A DNA stretch of 64,000 nt from CAVRGQ01 sp963720785 (GCA_963720785.1 CAVRGQ010000005.1:434001-498000), one strand, 5' to 3'. Positions 24,084 to 33,196 are shown, numbered from the stretch's first letter. Program-made: numbers and translations. Notes: generated from the sequence alone by a model not told the origin.

Positions 24084-25199
24084 TCAGGCCTGCTCCTCCA
24101 GGAGAATCTCTGCCGACGGGTCGCCGACAGGGAAGACGATGGTGAACGTGGAGCCCTGACCCTCCACCGAGGTCACCGACACGTCTCCCCCGTGGGCCTG
24201 CGCGACGTGGCGGACGATCGCCAGTCCGAGGCCGGTGCCGCCGGTGTCGCGGCTGCGCGCCTGGTCGACGCGGTAGAAGCGTTCGAAGATGCGCTCGAGG
24301 TCGCGACCGGGCACGCCGATCCCGCTGTCGCTGACCGTGATCGCGATGCGGCCGAGCGTGGAGCTGGTGGCGACGTCGATACGGCCGCCCGGCTCCGTGT
24401 ACTTCACCGCGTTGTCGAGCAGATTGGAGACCGCGCTCACCACTTGTCGCCGGTCGCAGAAGAGCAGCACATCAGTGCCGTGGTGCACCTCCAGCTGCAG
24501 CCCCCCGATCATCGCAGCCGGCCGCAGGCGGTCGATGGCCTCCTCGACGAGTGCACGCACCGGGATCAGCCCACGCGTCGGCGCCTCCTGCGTCTCGATG
24601 AGACTCAGATCGAGCAGGTCGTCGACGATCCGGCCGAGCCGTTCCGCTTCCTTGACCATGCGTTCGGCGAGCGGCTGGGTGACCGCAGGGTCGGACTCGG
24701 CGGCGATCGTCTCGGCGAGCAGCTCGAGGGCGCCGATCGGCGTCTTGAGCTCGTGGCTCACGTTGGCCACGAAGTCGCGGCGCACGCTCTCGATGCGCTT
24801 GATCTCCGAGATGTCGTCGACGAACACCGCCGCGCCGCCGCGTCCGCCCGCGAGGGGCACCGACCGGAGGTGGAGCTGCGCACGTGGCGGGCCGAAGAGC
24901 TGCAGGTCGCGCTCGACGGACTCGCCGCGCCGCGCCGCGGCGAGCAGCTCCTCGATCGCCGCAGCCGCAACCGCCTCGGAGTGCCGCGCGTCGCGGAAGC
25001 GCTCGGCCGCCGCATTGCGGAAGACCTCGCGGCCTTCGGAGTCGACGACGACGATGCCCTCGGCCGACGCCGACAAGGTGTCGGCGAGGCGGTCACGCTC
25101 GGCGGCGGCGCTCTCGACTTGCAGCAGGAACTCGGCCACCGAGGAGCTCGCCTCCTCGACCGCGGGATCCCGCCGGCGCGGGCTCATGGAACGGGCCAC
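24084..25199 (-). CDS. PAS-domain sensor histidine kinase (SenX3/PhoR-like) without transmembrane segments
   Basis: A 371-residue kinase. Residues 30-130 form a PAS-like domain (SASAEGIVVVDSEGREVF). HisKA follows with the phosphorylated H149 in RRDFVANVSHELKTPIGAL, then an HATPase domain with the N box NLLDNAVKYTEPGG, G1 DSGIGVP, F box FERFYRVD and G2 TGGTGLGLAIV. Mycobacterial SenX3 and E. coli PhoR carry membrane helices; none is visible here, so sensing probably goes through PhoU/Pst or PAS ligands. GTG 25199 directly abuts the pstB stop, and ATG 25187 is an alternative. Confidence 0.9.
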   Translation of the reverse strand: MARSMSPRRRDPAVEEASSSVAEFLLQVESAAAERDRLADTLSASAEGIVVVDSEGREVFRNAAAERFRDARHSEAVAAAAIEELLAAARRGESVERDLQLFGPPRAQLHLRSVPLAGGRGGAAVFVDDISEIKRIESVRRDFVANVSHELKTPIGALELLAETIAAESDPAVTQPLAERMVKEAERLGRIVDDLLDLSLIETQEAPTRGLIPVRALVEEAIDRLRPAAMIGGLQLEVHHGTDVLLFCDRRQVVSAVSNLLDNAVKYTEPGGRIDVATSSTLGRIAITVSDSGIGVPGRDLERIFERFYRVDQARSRDTGGTGLGLAIVRHVAQAHGGDVSVTSVEGQGSTFTIVFPVGDPSAEILLEEQA

Positions 25200-26096
25200 C
25201 TAGCCGAACCGGCCGGTGATGTATCCCTCGGTGCGAGGGTCACTCGGCGCGGTGAAGAGCTTCTCGGTGACGTCGTACTCCACGAGCCGGCCCACCCGCT
25301 TGCCCTCGTCGTCGATCTCGGCGGTGAAGAACGCAGTGCGATCGGAAGTACGCGCGGCCTGCTGCATGTTGTGGGTGACGATCACGATCGTGTAGTCGCG
25401 CTTGAGCTCCTCCATGAGGTCCTCGATGCGCGCGGTGGCGATCGGGTCGAGCGCCGAGCACGGCTCGTCCATCAGCAGCACATCGGGCTCCACCGCGAGC
25501 GCACGCGCGATGCAGAGGCGCTGCTGCTGACCGCCGGAGAGGCCGAGCGCGCTCTTGTTGAGCTTGTCCTTGACCTCGTCCCACAGCGCGGCGCGGGTGA
25601 GCGCCTCCTCCACGATGTCGTGCATGTCCGAGCGCTTGCGCCCGTTGATCTTCGGCCCGTACGCGACGTTGTGGAAGATCGTCTTCGGGAACGGGTTCGG
25701 CTTCTGGAACACCATGCCGATGCGACGGCGCACCTCGGCGGAGTCGACCTTCGGGCCGTAGAGGTCCTCGCCGTGGTAGAGCACCGATCCGTGCACCGTG
25801 GCACCCGGTGTGATGTCGTGCATGCGATTGAGCGAGCGCAGCACCGTGGTCTTGCCGCAACCCGACGGGCCGATGAAGGCGGTGATCTCCTTCGCGGCGA
25901 TCTCGACGTTCACTTCCCGCACCGCGGTGTGCCCGCTGTAGCGGATCTCGAGATCGCGAAGCTCGAACACCAGCTCGCGCTGCTCCTCGGGCTGCTCGGG
26001 CGGCCGCGCGGCGTCGGGAGTGTCGACGCCCGGTACGGATGCACTGGTGCCGGTCACGTCGCCGACGATAGTGGGGGCCTCGGTGATGGTGTCCAT
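25200..26096 (-). CDS. pstB: Phosphate ABC transporter ATP-binding protein PstB
   Basis: A 298-residue ATPase of the Pst phosphate importer. Walker A GPSGCGKT is at residues 76-83, the Q-loop in MVFQKPNPFPKTIF, signature ALGLSGGQQQRLCIARAL, Walker B VLLMDEPCSALDPIA, and the H-loop IVTHNMQQAAR. The first 40 residues are a Pro/Ala-rich extension not found in most PstB. ATG 26096 has GAGGAG at ideal spacing; ATG 26117, overlapping the pstA stop, is the alternative. The sensor kinase gene begins at the base after its stop. Confidence 0.95.
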   Translation of the reverse strand: MDTITEAPTIVGDVTGTSASVPGVDTPDAARPPEQPEEQRELVFELRDLEIRYSGHTAVREVNVEIAAKEITAFIGPSGCGKTTVLRSLNRMHDITPGATVHGSVLYHGEDLYGPKVDSAEVRRRIGMVFQKPNPFPKTIFHNVAYGPKINGRKRSDMHDIVEEALTRAALWDEVKDKLNKSALGLSGGQQQRLCIARALAVEPDVLLMDEPCSALDPIATARIEDLMEELKRDYTIVIVTHNMQQAARTSDRTAFFTAEIDDEGKRVGRLVEYDVTEKLFTAPSDPRTEGYITGRFG

Positions 26097-26113
26097 GGAC
26101 GGCTCCTCGGCGA

Positions 26114-27050
26114 TCATGCGCCCTGCCGGCGGGAGAAGAATGCGGTGACCAGTCGGGCCAGGATCGCGGTGACGAACACGATGATCACCAGCGCCAGTGC
26201 GGCGCCCCAGGCCCGGTCCTGGGCCCCGGGGAACGGCGAGGCCGCGTTGCGGAAGATCTGGTACGACAGCGTCGTGTTCGGTCCGTTGGTGAGGCTCCAG
26301 TTCGACTCCGTCGCGATGCCGATGGTGAAGAGGAGCGGCGCCGTCTCGCCCGCGGCGCGCGCAACCGCCAGCAGCGCGCCGCTGACGATGCCGGCGGCGG
26401 CGTTCGGGAAGACGACCTTGCGAATGGTGCGCGCCTTGCGGGCGCCGAGCGCGTAGCTGCCCTCGCGCAGCTCGCGCGGCACGAGCCGCAACATCTCGTC
26501 GGTCGTGCGCAGGACGACGGGGAGCATCAGGCAGGCCGAGCGCGAGGGCGCCCGCGAGCCCGTTCTGCTCCTTGGTCTTCAGCACCACGAACACGTAGAT
26601 GAACAGCCCCATGACGACCGACGGCACACCGGTCATGACCTCGGCCATGAAGCGGACCAGTCGGGCGAGCGGGCCCCGGCCTCCGTACTCGTTCACGTAG
26701 ATGCCGCCGAGAATCCCGAGCGGGATCGAGAGGAGCGCAGCCGCCCCCGTGATGAGGAACGTCCCGACCACCGCCGGGCCCATTCCCGGCCCGATGATGC
26801 GATCGGAGATCGGGATCGGCTGGGTGAGGAAGTCGATCGACAGCGCTTCGGAGCCCCGCTGGATCACGTAGGCCACGATTGCGACGAGCGGCACGAGCGC
26901 GACGAGGAACATCAGCACGATGAACCCCATCGCGAAACGGTTCTTGACCTTGCGCTTCCCGGAACTCTTGCCCGGGATCAGGATCGACCGGTGCTCTCCC
27001 GAGCTTCCCGCGCCCGAGCCCGAGCCTGCGGGTGTCACGACTGCGGTCAT
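26114..27050 (-). pseudogene. pstA: Phosphate ABC transporter permease PstA, frame shifted near 26535
   Basis: Inner-membrane permease of the Pst complex. ATG 27050 overlaps the pstC stop. The first part reads NRFAMGFIVLMFLVALVPLV, GMGPAVVGTFLITGAAALLS and YVNEYGGRGPLARLVRFMAE up to NGLAGALAL. The second part, one frame over, has LPVVLRTTDEMLRLVPRELR, the EAA-type loop YALGARKARTIRKVVFPNA and the last helices to 26114. Length is 1 modulo 3, implying one extra base near 26530-26540 (GGCC context); removing it restores a normal PstA of about 311 residues. Because pstS, C and B are intact, a sequence error is more likely than real loss. Confidence 0.88.
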
Positions 27051-28045
27051 GACGCCAACGCCCCGGAGCGGCGATCGAAGTGCCCGACGACGGCGCGGGC
27101 GAGCATGCCGACCGCGACGGTGAGCACGAGCAGGACGACGCCGAGCCCGATCAGCGCGGCGCGATGGACGCCGGTGGCCTCACCGAATTCGGCGACGATG
27201 GTGCTGGCCATGGTGGCGCCCGGTCCGAGGATGTTCGGCGACACGATGGCTGTACCACCGATGATGAGGAAGACCGCGATCGTCTCGCCGATGGCCCGGC
27301 CGAGCCCGATCATCACCGCGGCCACGAGGCCGCCGCGGCTGTGCGGGAGGATCGAACCGCGGATCATCTCCCACTTGGTGGAGCCCAGCCCGTAGGCCGC
27401 CTCCTTCAGTGCGAGCGGAGTCGTGGCGAACACCTCACGGGTGATCGAGGTGATGATCGGGGTGATCATGATGGCAACGACGATGCCGGCGGTGAGGAAG
27501 CTCAGTCCGGTGGCGCTCGGGTCGCCGAAGATGTCGCCGAGGATCGGGACGCCGCCGAACCAGTCGTGCAGGGTGGCGAACAGGTCGGACAGCGGGGCCA
27601 GCAGCACCGCGATCGCCCAGAGCCCGTAGACGACCGAAGGGATCGCCGCCAGCAGGTCGATCACGTAGATCACCGGCTTCGCGAGCCGCCGCGGTGCGAG
27701 CTCGTTCACGAACAACGCGATGCCGATACTGACGGGCACTGCGAACAGCAGCGCCAGCACGCCTACGAGGAACGTCCCGAAGATCAGCGCACCGGCGCCG
27801 TAGTTGCCGTGCGTCGGATCCCAGTTGTCGGCGAAGATGCCGAGACCCTCGTACTTGAACCAGGGCCACGCCTCCTTCGTCATCGAGTACGCGATGAGCG
27901 CGAGGACCACGAGGACGGTCAGGCCCGCGACGAGCGCGATGTACCGGAAGAGGTGGTCGCCGAACTTTCCGGGCGCGCCGCGGCTCCCGAGCCCTCGAGC
28001 GGGCGCGGGAGCTTCTTCGGGGCGGGGTGGCGCTGCGACTGCCAT
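27047..28045 (-). CDS. pstC: Phosphate ABC transporter permease PstC
   Basis: A 332-residue permease with six to seven membrane segments. PstC features include YGAGALIFGTFLVGVLALLF, NELAPRRLAKPVIYVIDLLA, AIPSVVYGLWAI, and the EAA-type loop YGLGSTKWEMIRGSILPHS followed by GLGRAIGETIAV. ATG 28045 gives the N-terminus MAVAAPPRPEE; a candidate -10-like TAGCAT lies a little upstream, but the gene is mainly expected to be read through from pstS past the hairpin at 28090-28130. The stop overlaps the pstA ATG (ATGA). Confidence 0.93.
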   Translation of the reverse strand: MAVAAPPRPEEAPAPARGLGSRGAPGKFGDHLFRYIALVAGLTVLVVLALIAYSMTKEAWPWFKYEGLGIFADNWDPTHGNYGAGALIFGTFLVGVLALLFAVPVSIGIALFVNELAPRRLAKPVIYVIDLLAAIPSVVYGLWAIAVLLAPLSDLFATLHDWFGGVPILGDIFGDPSATGLSFLTAGIVVAIMITPIITSITREVFATTPLALKEAAYGLGSTKWEMIRGSILPHSRGGLVAAVMIGLGRAIGETIAVFLIIGGTAIVSPNILGPGATMASTIVAEFGEATGVHRAALIGLGVVLLVLTVAVGMLARAVVGHFDRRSGALAS

Positions 28046-28089
28046 GAGGGTCCCGGATGCTAGAGCGAGAAGAGGGCGGTGAAAAGGGT

Positions 28090-28130
28090 GCCGGTGCGGA
28101 GCGGCCGAGGGGCAGCCGCCCCGCACCGGC
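28090..28130 (-). terminator. Hairpin between pstS and pstC (attenuating terminator)
   Basis: GCCGGTGCGG (28090-28099) pairs perfectly with CCGCACCGGC (28121-28130), and an inner GCGGC/GCCGC stem fits inside the loop. No clear T-run follows on the minus strand. It probably causes partial termination or stabilises the pstS 3' end, so that PstS is made in excess of the membrane components. Confidence 0.6.
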
Positions 28131-28154
28131 GGGGATCACGGGTTCGTCAGTCGG

Positions 28155-29228
28155 TCAGGAGGCCGGGATGACGATCTTGCTGAGCTGCGCCTTCGCCTGC
28201 GTGCGGAGGTTCTTGGAGAGCGGGGCGTAGTCGATCGTCGGAGCCGTCACCTGGCCGGGACCGTAGATGTAGTTGAGGAACGCCTTGATCGCGTTGCCCT
28301 TCGCCGCGTCCGTCTGGTTCTGGTACACGATGATGTAGGTGGGCGACGTGATCGGGTAGGCCTTCGGGCCCGGGGCGTTGATCGGGTCGTACGTGAGGTC
28401 CGGGTTGATCGTCGCCTTCTGCACCGCGAGCTCGGCACCGGCTGTCGACGGGGCGAGGTACTTGCCGTCGGCGTTCTTGATGTTCGCGGCGGTCAGCTGG
28501 AGCGCCTGGGCGTCGGAGTAGTCGACGTAGCCGATGGCACCCTCGGTGTTCTGCACGATGTTGGCCACACCGGTGTTCTGGGCGCCCTGCTGGTCGGTGC
28601 TCGGCCAGGCCGGCTTGCTGCTCGCACCCAGGGTGTAGGTGGTGGGAGCGGCCTTGGCCAGCCACGTCGTGAAGTTCTGGGTCGTGCCCGAGCTGTCGGA
28701 GCGCACCGCAACCGTGATGCTCGTGCTCGGCAGCTTGGCCTTCGGGTTCTCCGCCTTGATCGCCGCGTCGTCCCAGGTGGTGATCTGACCCTGGAAGATC
28801 TGGGCCGTCGTGTCAGCCGAGAGGTTCAGCTTCACGCCGGGGAGGTTGTAGGCGACGGTGATGGGGTCCGCAACCGTGGGGAAGTAGAGGATCGGGCCAC
28901 CCTTGATCTTCGAGAGGTCGGCCGCCGGGTAGGGCGCGTCCGAGCCGGCGAAGTCGGTCACCTGGTCGGCGAGTTCCTGGCGACCGGTGCCCGAGCCCTT
29001 GCTGGCGTAGTTGATGGTGATCTGCTTCTGGATCTTCTTGAAGTCGCCGATGACGACCTGGTCGAAGCCCAGCTGCAGCGAAGAGCCGGAACCGTTGAGC
29101 GTGGCGGGAGCCAGTTTGGTCGGCTTGGTCGCCGCAGCGGTGGTTGCGCCCGCAGTCCCGATGGCGAGCACGGGCAGCGCCAGTGCGGCCACGAGGAGCC
29201 CGAGCTTTCGGGTGATGGAACCTCGCAT
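28155..29228 (-). CDS. pstS: Phosphate-binding protein PstS
   Basis: A 357-residue extracytoplasmic phosphate-binding protein. A signal peptide is visible (MRGSITRKLGLLVAALALPV, cleavage after the Ala-rich stretch near residue 30). There is no lipobox cysteine, unlike mycobacterial PstS lipoproteins. Phosphate-site motifs are LNGSGSSLQLG, ASKGSGTGRQELA, FAGSDAPYP and VRSDSSGTTQNFTTWL. ATG 29228 follows GGGAGGA at good spacing. It heads the pstSCAB-kinase-regulator unit, and the strong hairpin after it suggests higher expression than the rest. It should be induced by phosphate starvation through the PHO-like site at 29329-29356. Confidence 0.95.
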   Translation of the reverse strand: MRGSITRKLGLLVAALALPVLAIGTAGATTAAATKPTKLAPATLNGSGSSLQLGFDQVVIGDFKKIQKQITINYASKGSGTGRQELADQVTDFAGSDAPYPAADLSKIKGGPILYFPTVADPITVAYNLPGVKLNLSADTTAQIFQGQITTWDDAAIKAENPKAKLPSTSITVAVRSDSSGTTQNFTTWLAKAAPTTYTLGASSKPAWPSTDQQGAQNTGVANIVQNTEGAIGYVDYSDAQALQLTAANIKNADGKYLAPSTAGAELAVQKATINPDLTYDPINAPGPKAYPITSPTYIIVYQNQTDAAKGNAIKAFLNYIYGPGQVTAPTIDYAPLSKNLRTQAKAQLSKIVIPAS

Positions 29229-29328
29229 GAAGGTGTTCCTCCCTGGAACAGTGGATGCTTCGTTGTATCTGTCACGGCGGAGCGTAAGGACGTCGGTTGG
29301 CCGGGCCGTGGCCCTTCGGTGGCCGAAA

Positions 29329-29356
29329 GGTGAACACGGGGGAAACTCTGTTCACC
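29329..29356. promoter_or_regulatory. PHO-box-like inverted GTTCACC repeat between pstS and phoU
   Basis: GGTGAACA (29329-29336) and TGTTCACC (29349-29356) form a perfect dyad with a 12-base spacer, about 100 bases before the pstS ATG and 80 before the divergent phoU start. GTTCACC is the core heptamer of Streptomyces PhoP boxes, where it usually occurs as direct rather than inverted repeats. It is a likely binding site for the 23381-24082 regulator. Confidence 0.55.
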
Positions 29357-29435
29357 CTGCGCTGCGGCTTGTGGCTGACGGCTCCATGATCGACGGACGC
29401 CCGCTGACGTCCGAGGGCGGTCCTCCAGGAGGTAC

Positions 29436-30150
29436 GTGGTGGTCGTCTCCCCTGCCCCGGTGCCCGGCACCGGCATCACCGGCTCCCGCCAGCGCGCCCG
29501 GGTCGACGACCTACGCGTCGAGATCGTGCACCTCGCCTCCCTCGCGGTCGACGCCGTGGTGGGGGCGACCGCAGCGATCACCGGGCACGACGCCGTGGAG
29601 GCCGACGCCGTGATCCGCGACGACGACGCCATCGACGCGTTGCGCCACTCCATCGAGGACGAGTGCCTGCGGATCCTCGGCAACGGCGAGCTCGCCGACA
29701 CCGACCTCCGGTTCGTGCTCGTGGCCCTACGCGTGGTGCACGAGCTCGAGCGGAGCGCCGACCTGATGGTGAACGTCGCCCGCACCACCCATCGACTCGG
29801 CGACGCGGAGCTCGACCCACACGCCGCGTCACCTGGTGCAACGACTCGGGAAGCAGGCCGCGGTGCAACTGCGGGTGGCGGTGAACGCGTTCGTGGACCG
29901 TGACCCCTCGTGGGCCGCGGCCCTCGAAGACATGGACGAGACGATCGACGAGCTCCAGAAGAGCGTGTTCCGCCACGTGCTCGGCGACGAACGCCACGGC
30001 GACGCCGAGACGGCGCTGCTCCACGCGGTGCAGCTCGCGCTCGTCGGGCGCCACTACGAACGGGTCGGCGACCACGCGGTGGCGGTCGCCCAACACGTCC
30101 ACTTCGTCGCCACGGGCGAGCACTCGAGGTTGCGGAGGAAGTCCACGTAG
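29436..30150 (+). pseudogene. phoU: PhoU-family phosphate regulator (copy 1), frame shifted near 29820
   Basis: PhoU three-helix-bundle protein that links Pst activity to the sensor kinase. GTG 29436 has AGGAGG just upstream. The first part (RQRARVDDLRVEIVHLASLA, DTDLRFVLVALRVVHELERS, ADLMVNVARTTHRL) and the second part, one frame over (QRLGKQAAVQLRVAVNAFVD, LVGRHYERVGDHAVAVAQHV), together give a full two-repeat PhoU. Total length is 1 modulo 3, so one extra base lies near 29815-29825 after ELDP. It is clearly paralogous to the next gene. It could be a decayed duplicate, but the error pattern elsewhere suggests sequence error. Confidence 0.82.
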
Positions 30151-30159
30151 TTGCAGGAA

Positions 30160-30200
30160 AGTGTGGGGCTCGGGCCGGGGGGAGGTCCCGGCCCCACACT
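30160..30200 (+). terminator. Strong hairpin between the two phoU genes
   Basis: AGTGTGGGGC (30160-30169) and GCCCCACACT (30191-30200) pair perfectly, extended inside by CGGG/CCCG after one bulged T. No U-run follows. It likely acts as a terminator or RNA-stabilising element separating phoU copy 1 from copy 2. Confidence 0.6.
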
Positions 30201-30344
30201 CTCCGCAGAAGCTCTCCCGGCCACGCACACCAGTCCGGAAGTGCTGCGCTCAACCTACGAGGGCCAGGTTTCGGGCAGGTTGCACGGTCGTGCACGAGCA
30301 GTAAACGGACGCAGAAGAACGACGAACCCGTGGGAGCGGGCACA

Positions 30345-31073
30345 ATGGTGGAAACGAACGAGGACGAGACCATGACGACGACACCCACCCCCGAGAACCC
30401 TGTGGAAGCGCGCCACGCGTTCCACGAAGAGCTCGATGACCTCCGCGTCGACGTCATCCGGCTCGCCGCGCTGACCACCGAAGCGATCGCCGCGGGCACC
30501 CAGGCGCTGCTCGACGGCGACCTCACCGCGGCCGAGAACGTCATCGAGGCCGACGACGCGATCGACGACCTCACCCATCACGTCGAGGACCGCGTGTTCC
30601 TGCTCCTCGCTCGGCAACAGCCGCTCGCCACCGACCTGCGCTTCCTCGTGACCGTGATGCGCGTCGGCCACGAGCTCGAGCGCAGCGCCGATCTGATGGT
30701 GAACGTCGCGAAGACGGCCCGGCGTCTCTACCCGCACACGCTCGACCCGAAGCTGCGCGGCATCATCGACCGCATGGGCACGCAGGCGAGCACGCAGACG
30801 CGCGTGGCCATCGACGCGTTCGCCGACGCAGACCCGTCGTGGGCCGCGGCGCTCGCCGACATGGACGACGCGATGGACGAGCTCACCAAGAGCCTGTTCC
30901 GTCACATCCTGTCGAGCGACCACTCCGACGAGGACAAGACTCTGATGGCAGTGCAGATGGCCCTGGTGGGGCGGCACTACGAACGCATCGCCGACCACGC
31001 GGTCACCATCGCCGAGCGCGTCGGCTTCATGGTGACGGGTGAGCACCCCTCGACCGAGCCGGGCGAGGGCTAG
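30345..31073 (+). CDS. phoU: PhoU-family phosphate regulator (copy 2)
   Basis: A 242-residue PhoU with both PhoU repeats: RHAFHEELDDLRVDVIRLAA, TDLRFLVTVMRVGHELERSA and DLMVNVAKTARRLYP, then SWAAALADMDDAMDELTKSL and ALVGRHYERIADHAVTIAER. The acidic metal-binding clusters are present. ATG 30345 is preceded by GGGAG 8 bases away; ATG 30372 (MTTTPTPENP) is an in-frame alternative. It is adjacent to the pst cluster, on the opposite strand. Having two copies suggests one serves the importer and one the kinase. Confidence 0.9.
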   Translation: MVETNEDETMTTTPTPENPVEARHAFHEELDDLRVDVIRLAALTTEAIAAGTQALLDGDLTAAENVIEADDAIDDLTHHVEDRVFLLLARQQPLATDLRFLVTVMRVGHELERSADLMVNVAKTARRLYPHTLDPKLRGIIDRMGTQASTQTRVAIDAFADADPSWAAALADMDDAMDELTKSLFRHILSSDHSDEDKTLMAVQMALVGRHYERIADHAVTIAERVGFMVTGEHPSTEPGEG

Positions 31074-31100
31074 ACGCCTCTCCCGTCGCTCGCTGCTCGT

Positions 31101-31370
31101 TCAGTCCTCGTCGTACCCGAGGTCCCAGTCGAGCAGCAGGTGCTCGCGCTCCGCGTCGCGCGCGACACGCTCGCGGTTGCGGCGGAACTGCGGGTCGTGC
31201 GGCGGCAGCAGCTGCAGTCGGGCCAGGGCCCGCTGGCGGAAGTCGTCGATCATGCGGTTGTCGCCGAAGACGCCCTGCACCTCCCAGTGGGGCGAGACCG
31301 GACCCAGGTAGACCACGCGCACGTGGCCCTGCGGCGGTACCTGCTCGAGCGCTTCGGACTCCATCGACAT
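31101..31370 (-). CDS. Small conserved-looking hypothetical protein
   Basis: An 89-residue, highly charged protein (GHVRVVYLGPVSPHWEVQGV then RRNRERVARDAEREHLLLDW) with no recognised domain, membrane segment or cysteine. ATG 31370 is preceded at 7 bases by TACGCT (31383-31378), a leaderless-type -10 box; that context and normal codon use support expression. It lies 17 bases downstream of the htrA stop, same strand. Function unknown. Confidence 0.6.
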   Translation of the reverse strand: MSMESEALEQVPPQGHVRVVYLGPVSPHWEVQGVFGDNRMIDDFRQRALARLQLLPPHDPQFRRNRERVARDAEREHLLLDWDLGYDED

Positions 31371-31387
31371 GCGGGCCAGCGTAGCGG

Positions 31388-32664
31388 TTAGGAGGTCGGG
31401 CCCTCGGAGAGCTTCGCCTCCAGGGAGAGCTCCGTGCCGTCGCGGTCGACCACCACGCTGACCGTGTCGCCGGGTCGGTACTGGCGCACCACGCTGCCCA
31501 GCTGGGCCGAGCTGTCGACCGGCTTGTCGTCGACGCGCACCACCACGTCGCCAGCCCGCAGGCCGGCCTGGTCGGCCGGCGAGCTGGGGACGACCCGCGT
31601 GAGGTAGGCGCCGCCGTCGACGGCCACCGACCGGCCCGCGGCCTTGGCCACGTCGACGTTCTCCGACTCCACCCCGAGGAAGGCGGGCTGACGGCCGTTG
31701 CGGAGCTGGGCGATGATCGCCTGCGCGTTCGAGATCGGGATCGCGAAGCCCACGTTCTGCGCGGTGCTCGGGTTGGCGATCGCGGTGTTGATCCCGATCA
31801 CCCGGCCCTGCGCGTCGACGAGCGGGCCACCGGAGTTGCCCGGGTTGATCGCGGCGTCGGTCTGCAGGAGGTCCTCGAGCATGGCTCCGGTGTTCGTGGG
31901 CACCTCACGGTGCAGGCCGGAGATGATGCCACGCGTCACCGAGAGCCCACCCGAGAGCGCGAGCGCGTTGCCGATGGCGACGACGTCGTCCCCCACCTGC
32001 ACGTCGTTCGAGTCGCCCAGCGAGAGGGTGGGCAGGTTGGTGCCGTCGACCTTGAGCACCGCGAGGTCACTCGCCGCGTTGCGGCCCAGCACCTTCGCAG
32101 GACGGCTCGTGCCGTCGGAGAACACCGCCTGGATGTTGGTGGCGCCATCGACGACGTGGTTGTTGCTCACGATCACGCCGTCGGGCGAGATCACGAAGCC
32201 CGTGCCCGCCGCACCGCCCGACTCGGGGCCGCCGTCGTCGACGATCGCGACGACCGCGGGAACCGCAGTGCGCAGGATCGAAGCGATGTCGCCCGTGCGC
32301 GCGACCCGATCCGACGGCCGCACGATCGGCGTGCTCGACGAGCCCACCGCGCGGGACGACGGGTCGTCGTCGAGCGTGACGAACAGGCCCGACGCCACGA
32401 TCGCGCCGACCAGCCCGCCGATCAGCCCGGCGAGCAGCGCGGTGCGCAGACCCGCCGCGCCTGGGCCGCGGCTCGGGCTGTGGCTCGAGTCGCGGCTCGG
32501 GCTGCGCGGGCAGGCGGCTCCGGCGGCGCGGGCTCGATCACGGGCTCGATCACGGGCTCGATCACGGGGTCGGTCACCTCCGCGAACGGTGCGGCCGGCG
32601 GCACGACGGGAGGGGTCGCGGGGGGACCGACTGGATCTGCGGCGGTGGTCACGTCGTCGGGCAC
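31388..32664 (-). pseudogene. htrA: HtrA/DegP-type S1C serine protease with PDZ domain, frame shifted near 32455
   Basis: Membrane-anchored HtrA protease for envelope protein quality control. The catalytic triad is complete: His in IVSNNHVVDG, Asp in ASDLAVLKVDG, Ser in NPGNSGGPLVDAQG; a C-terminal PDZ domain contains SSPADQAGLRAGDVVVRV. One membrane helix is visible (LLAGLIGGLVGAIVASGLF). The start GTG 32664 has GGAGG upstream and leads into a Pro-rich cytoplasmic tail with three PVIE repeats (12-bp tandem units, about 32527-32565). That tail is one frame off from the rest: length is 2 modulo 3, one base apparently missing near 32450-32465. In mycobacteria htrA sits beside sigE-rseA, and the sigma gene is 2 kb away here. 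Confidence 0.86.
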
Positions 32665-32773
32665 TCGGGTCCTCCGAGAGATGGGACCGGGCGATTCCCG
32701 GACCCAACAATCGTTGTGCCGGAAGGGATCCGGGGCGCGACGCCACAGATCTTCCGGTTTCTGTCAGGCTAGG

Positions 32774-32799
32774 GGAACCGGACCGCCGTCCGGACCGTT
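32774..32799 (+). promoter_or_regulatory. ECF-sigma-type promoter upstream of whiB
   Basis: GGAACC (32774-32779), 16 bases, CGTT (32796-32799). The same elements and spacing occur before the ECF sigma gene at 35344-35319. The spacer holds a palindrome CCGGAC-N4-GTCCGG (32778-32793), which could be an operator. Predicted start is about 50 bases before the whiB ATG. Confidence 0.62.
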
Positions 32800-32854
32800 G
32801 AAGAGGTCGAACGCTTCACCACCCAGGTATTCCGATCCGAGCACTGGGGTGCCC

Positions 32855-33196
32855 ATGGACGACTTGACCCCTACACCCGATCACGCAGAGCAGCAGTGGA
32901 TGCTCGTCGCCCGCTGCCGCTCGCTCGCGCCGGGAGAATTCTTCCCCTCCGACGGCGTCGGCGTCGACAAGGCCCGCAAGATCTGCGCGCAGTGCACCGT
33001 GCAGGAGGCGTGTCTCGAGTACGCCCTCACCTACCGCATCGATCACGGTGTGTGGGGCGGCGCGTCCGAGCGTGAGCGCCGCCGCATCCTGCGCCGCCGC
33101 CGCAACGGCGAGCCCGCCGACCCCGGTGCCGCCCGCCGGGCCGCGGCCGAAGCCGACCGGTCCGTCGACCGCGGGATGCCCGTCACCATCGGCTGA
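32855..33196 (+). CDS. WhiB-family iron-sulfur transcriptional regulator
   Basis: A 113-residue Wbl protein. Four cysteines bind a [4Fe-4S] cluster (LVARCRSL, ARKICAQCTVQEACLEYA), followed by the signature turn HGVWGG and the basic DNA-contact region SERERRRILRRRR. Wbl proteins work with sigma factors in Actinobacteria. An ECF-type promoter identical in layout to the one before the nearby sigma gene lies 55 bases upstream, suggesting it belongs to that stress regulon. It ends just before a large two-sided terminator hairpin. Confidence 0.93.
   Translation: MDDLTPTPDHAEQQWMLVARCRSLAPGEFFPSDGVGVDKARKICAQCTVQEACLEYALTYRIDHGVWGGASERERRRILRRRRNGEPADPGAARRAAAEADRSVDRGMPVTIG

Noticed and set aside
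24192..26456. Plus-strand open frame of over 700 codons
   Set aside because: It is antisense to the sensor kinase and pstB, whose domains are unmistakable.
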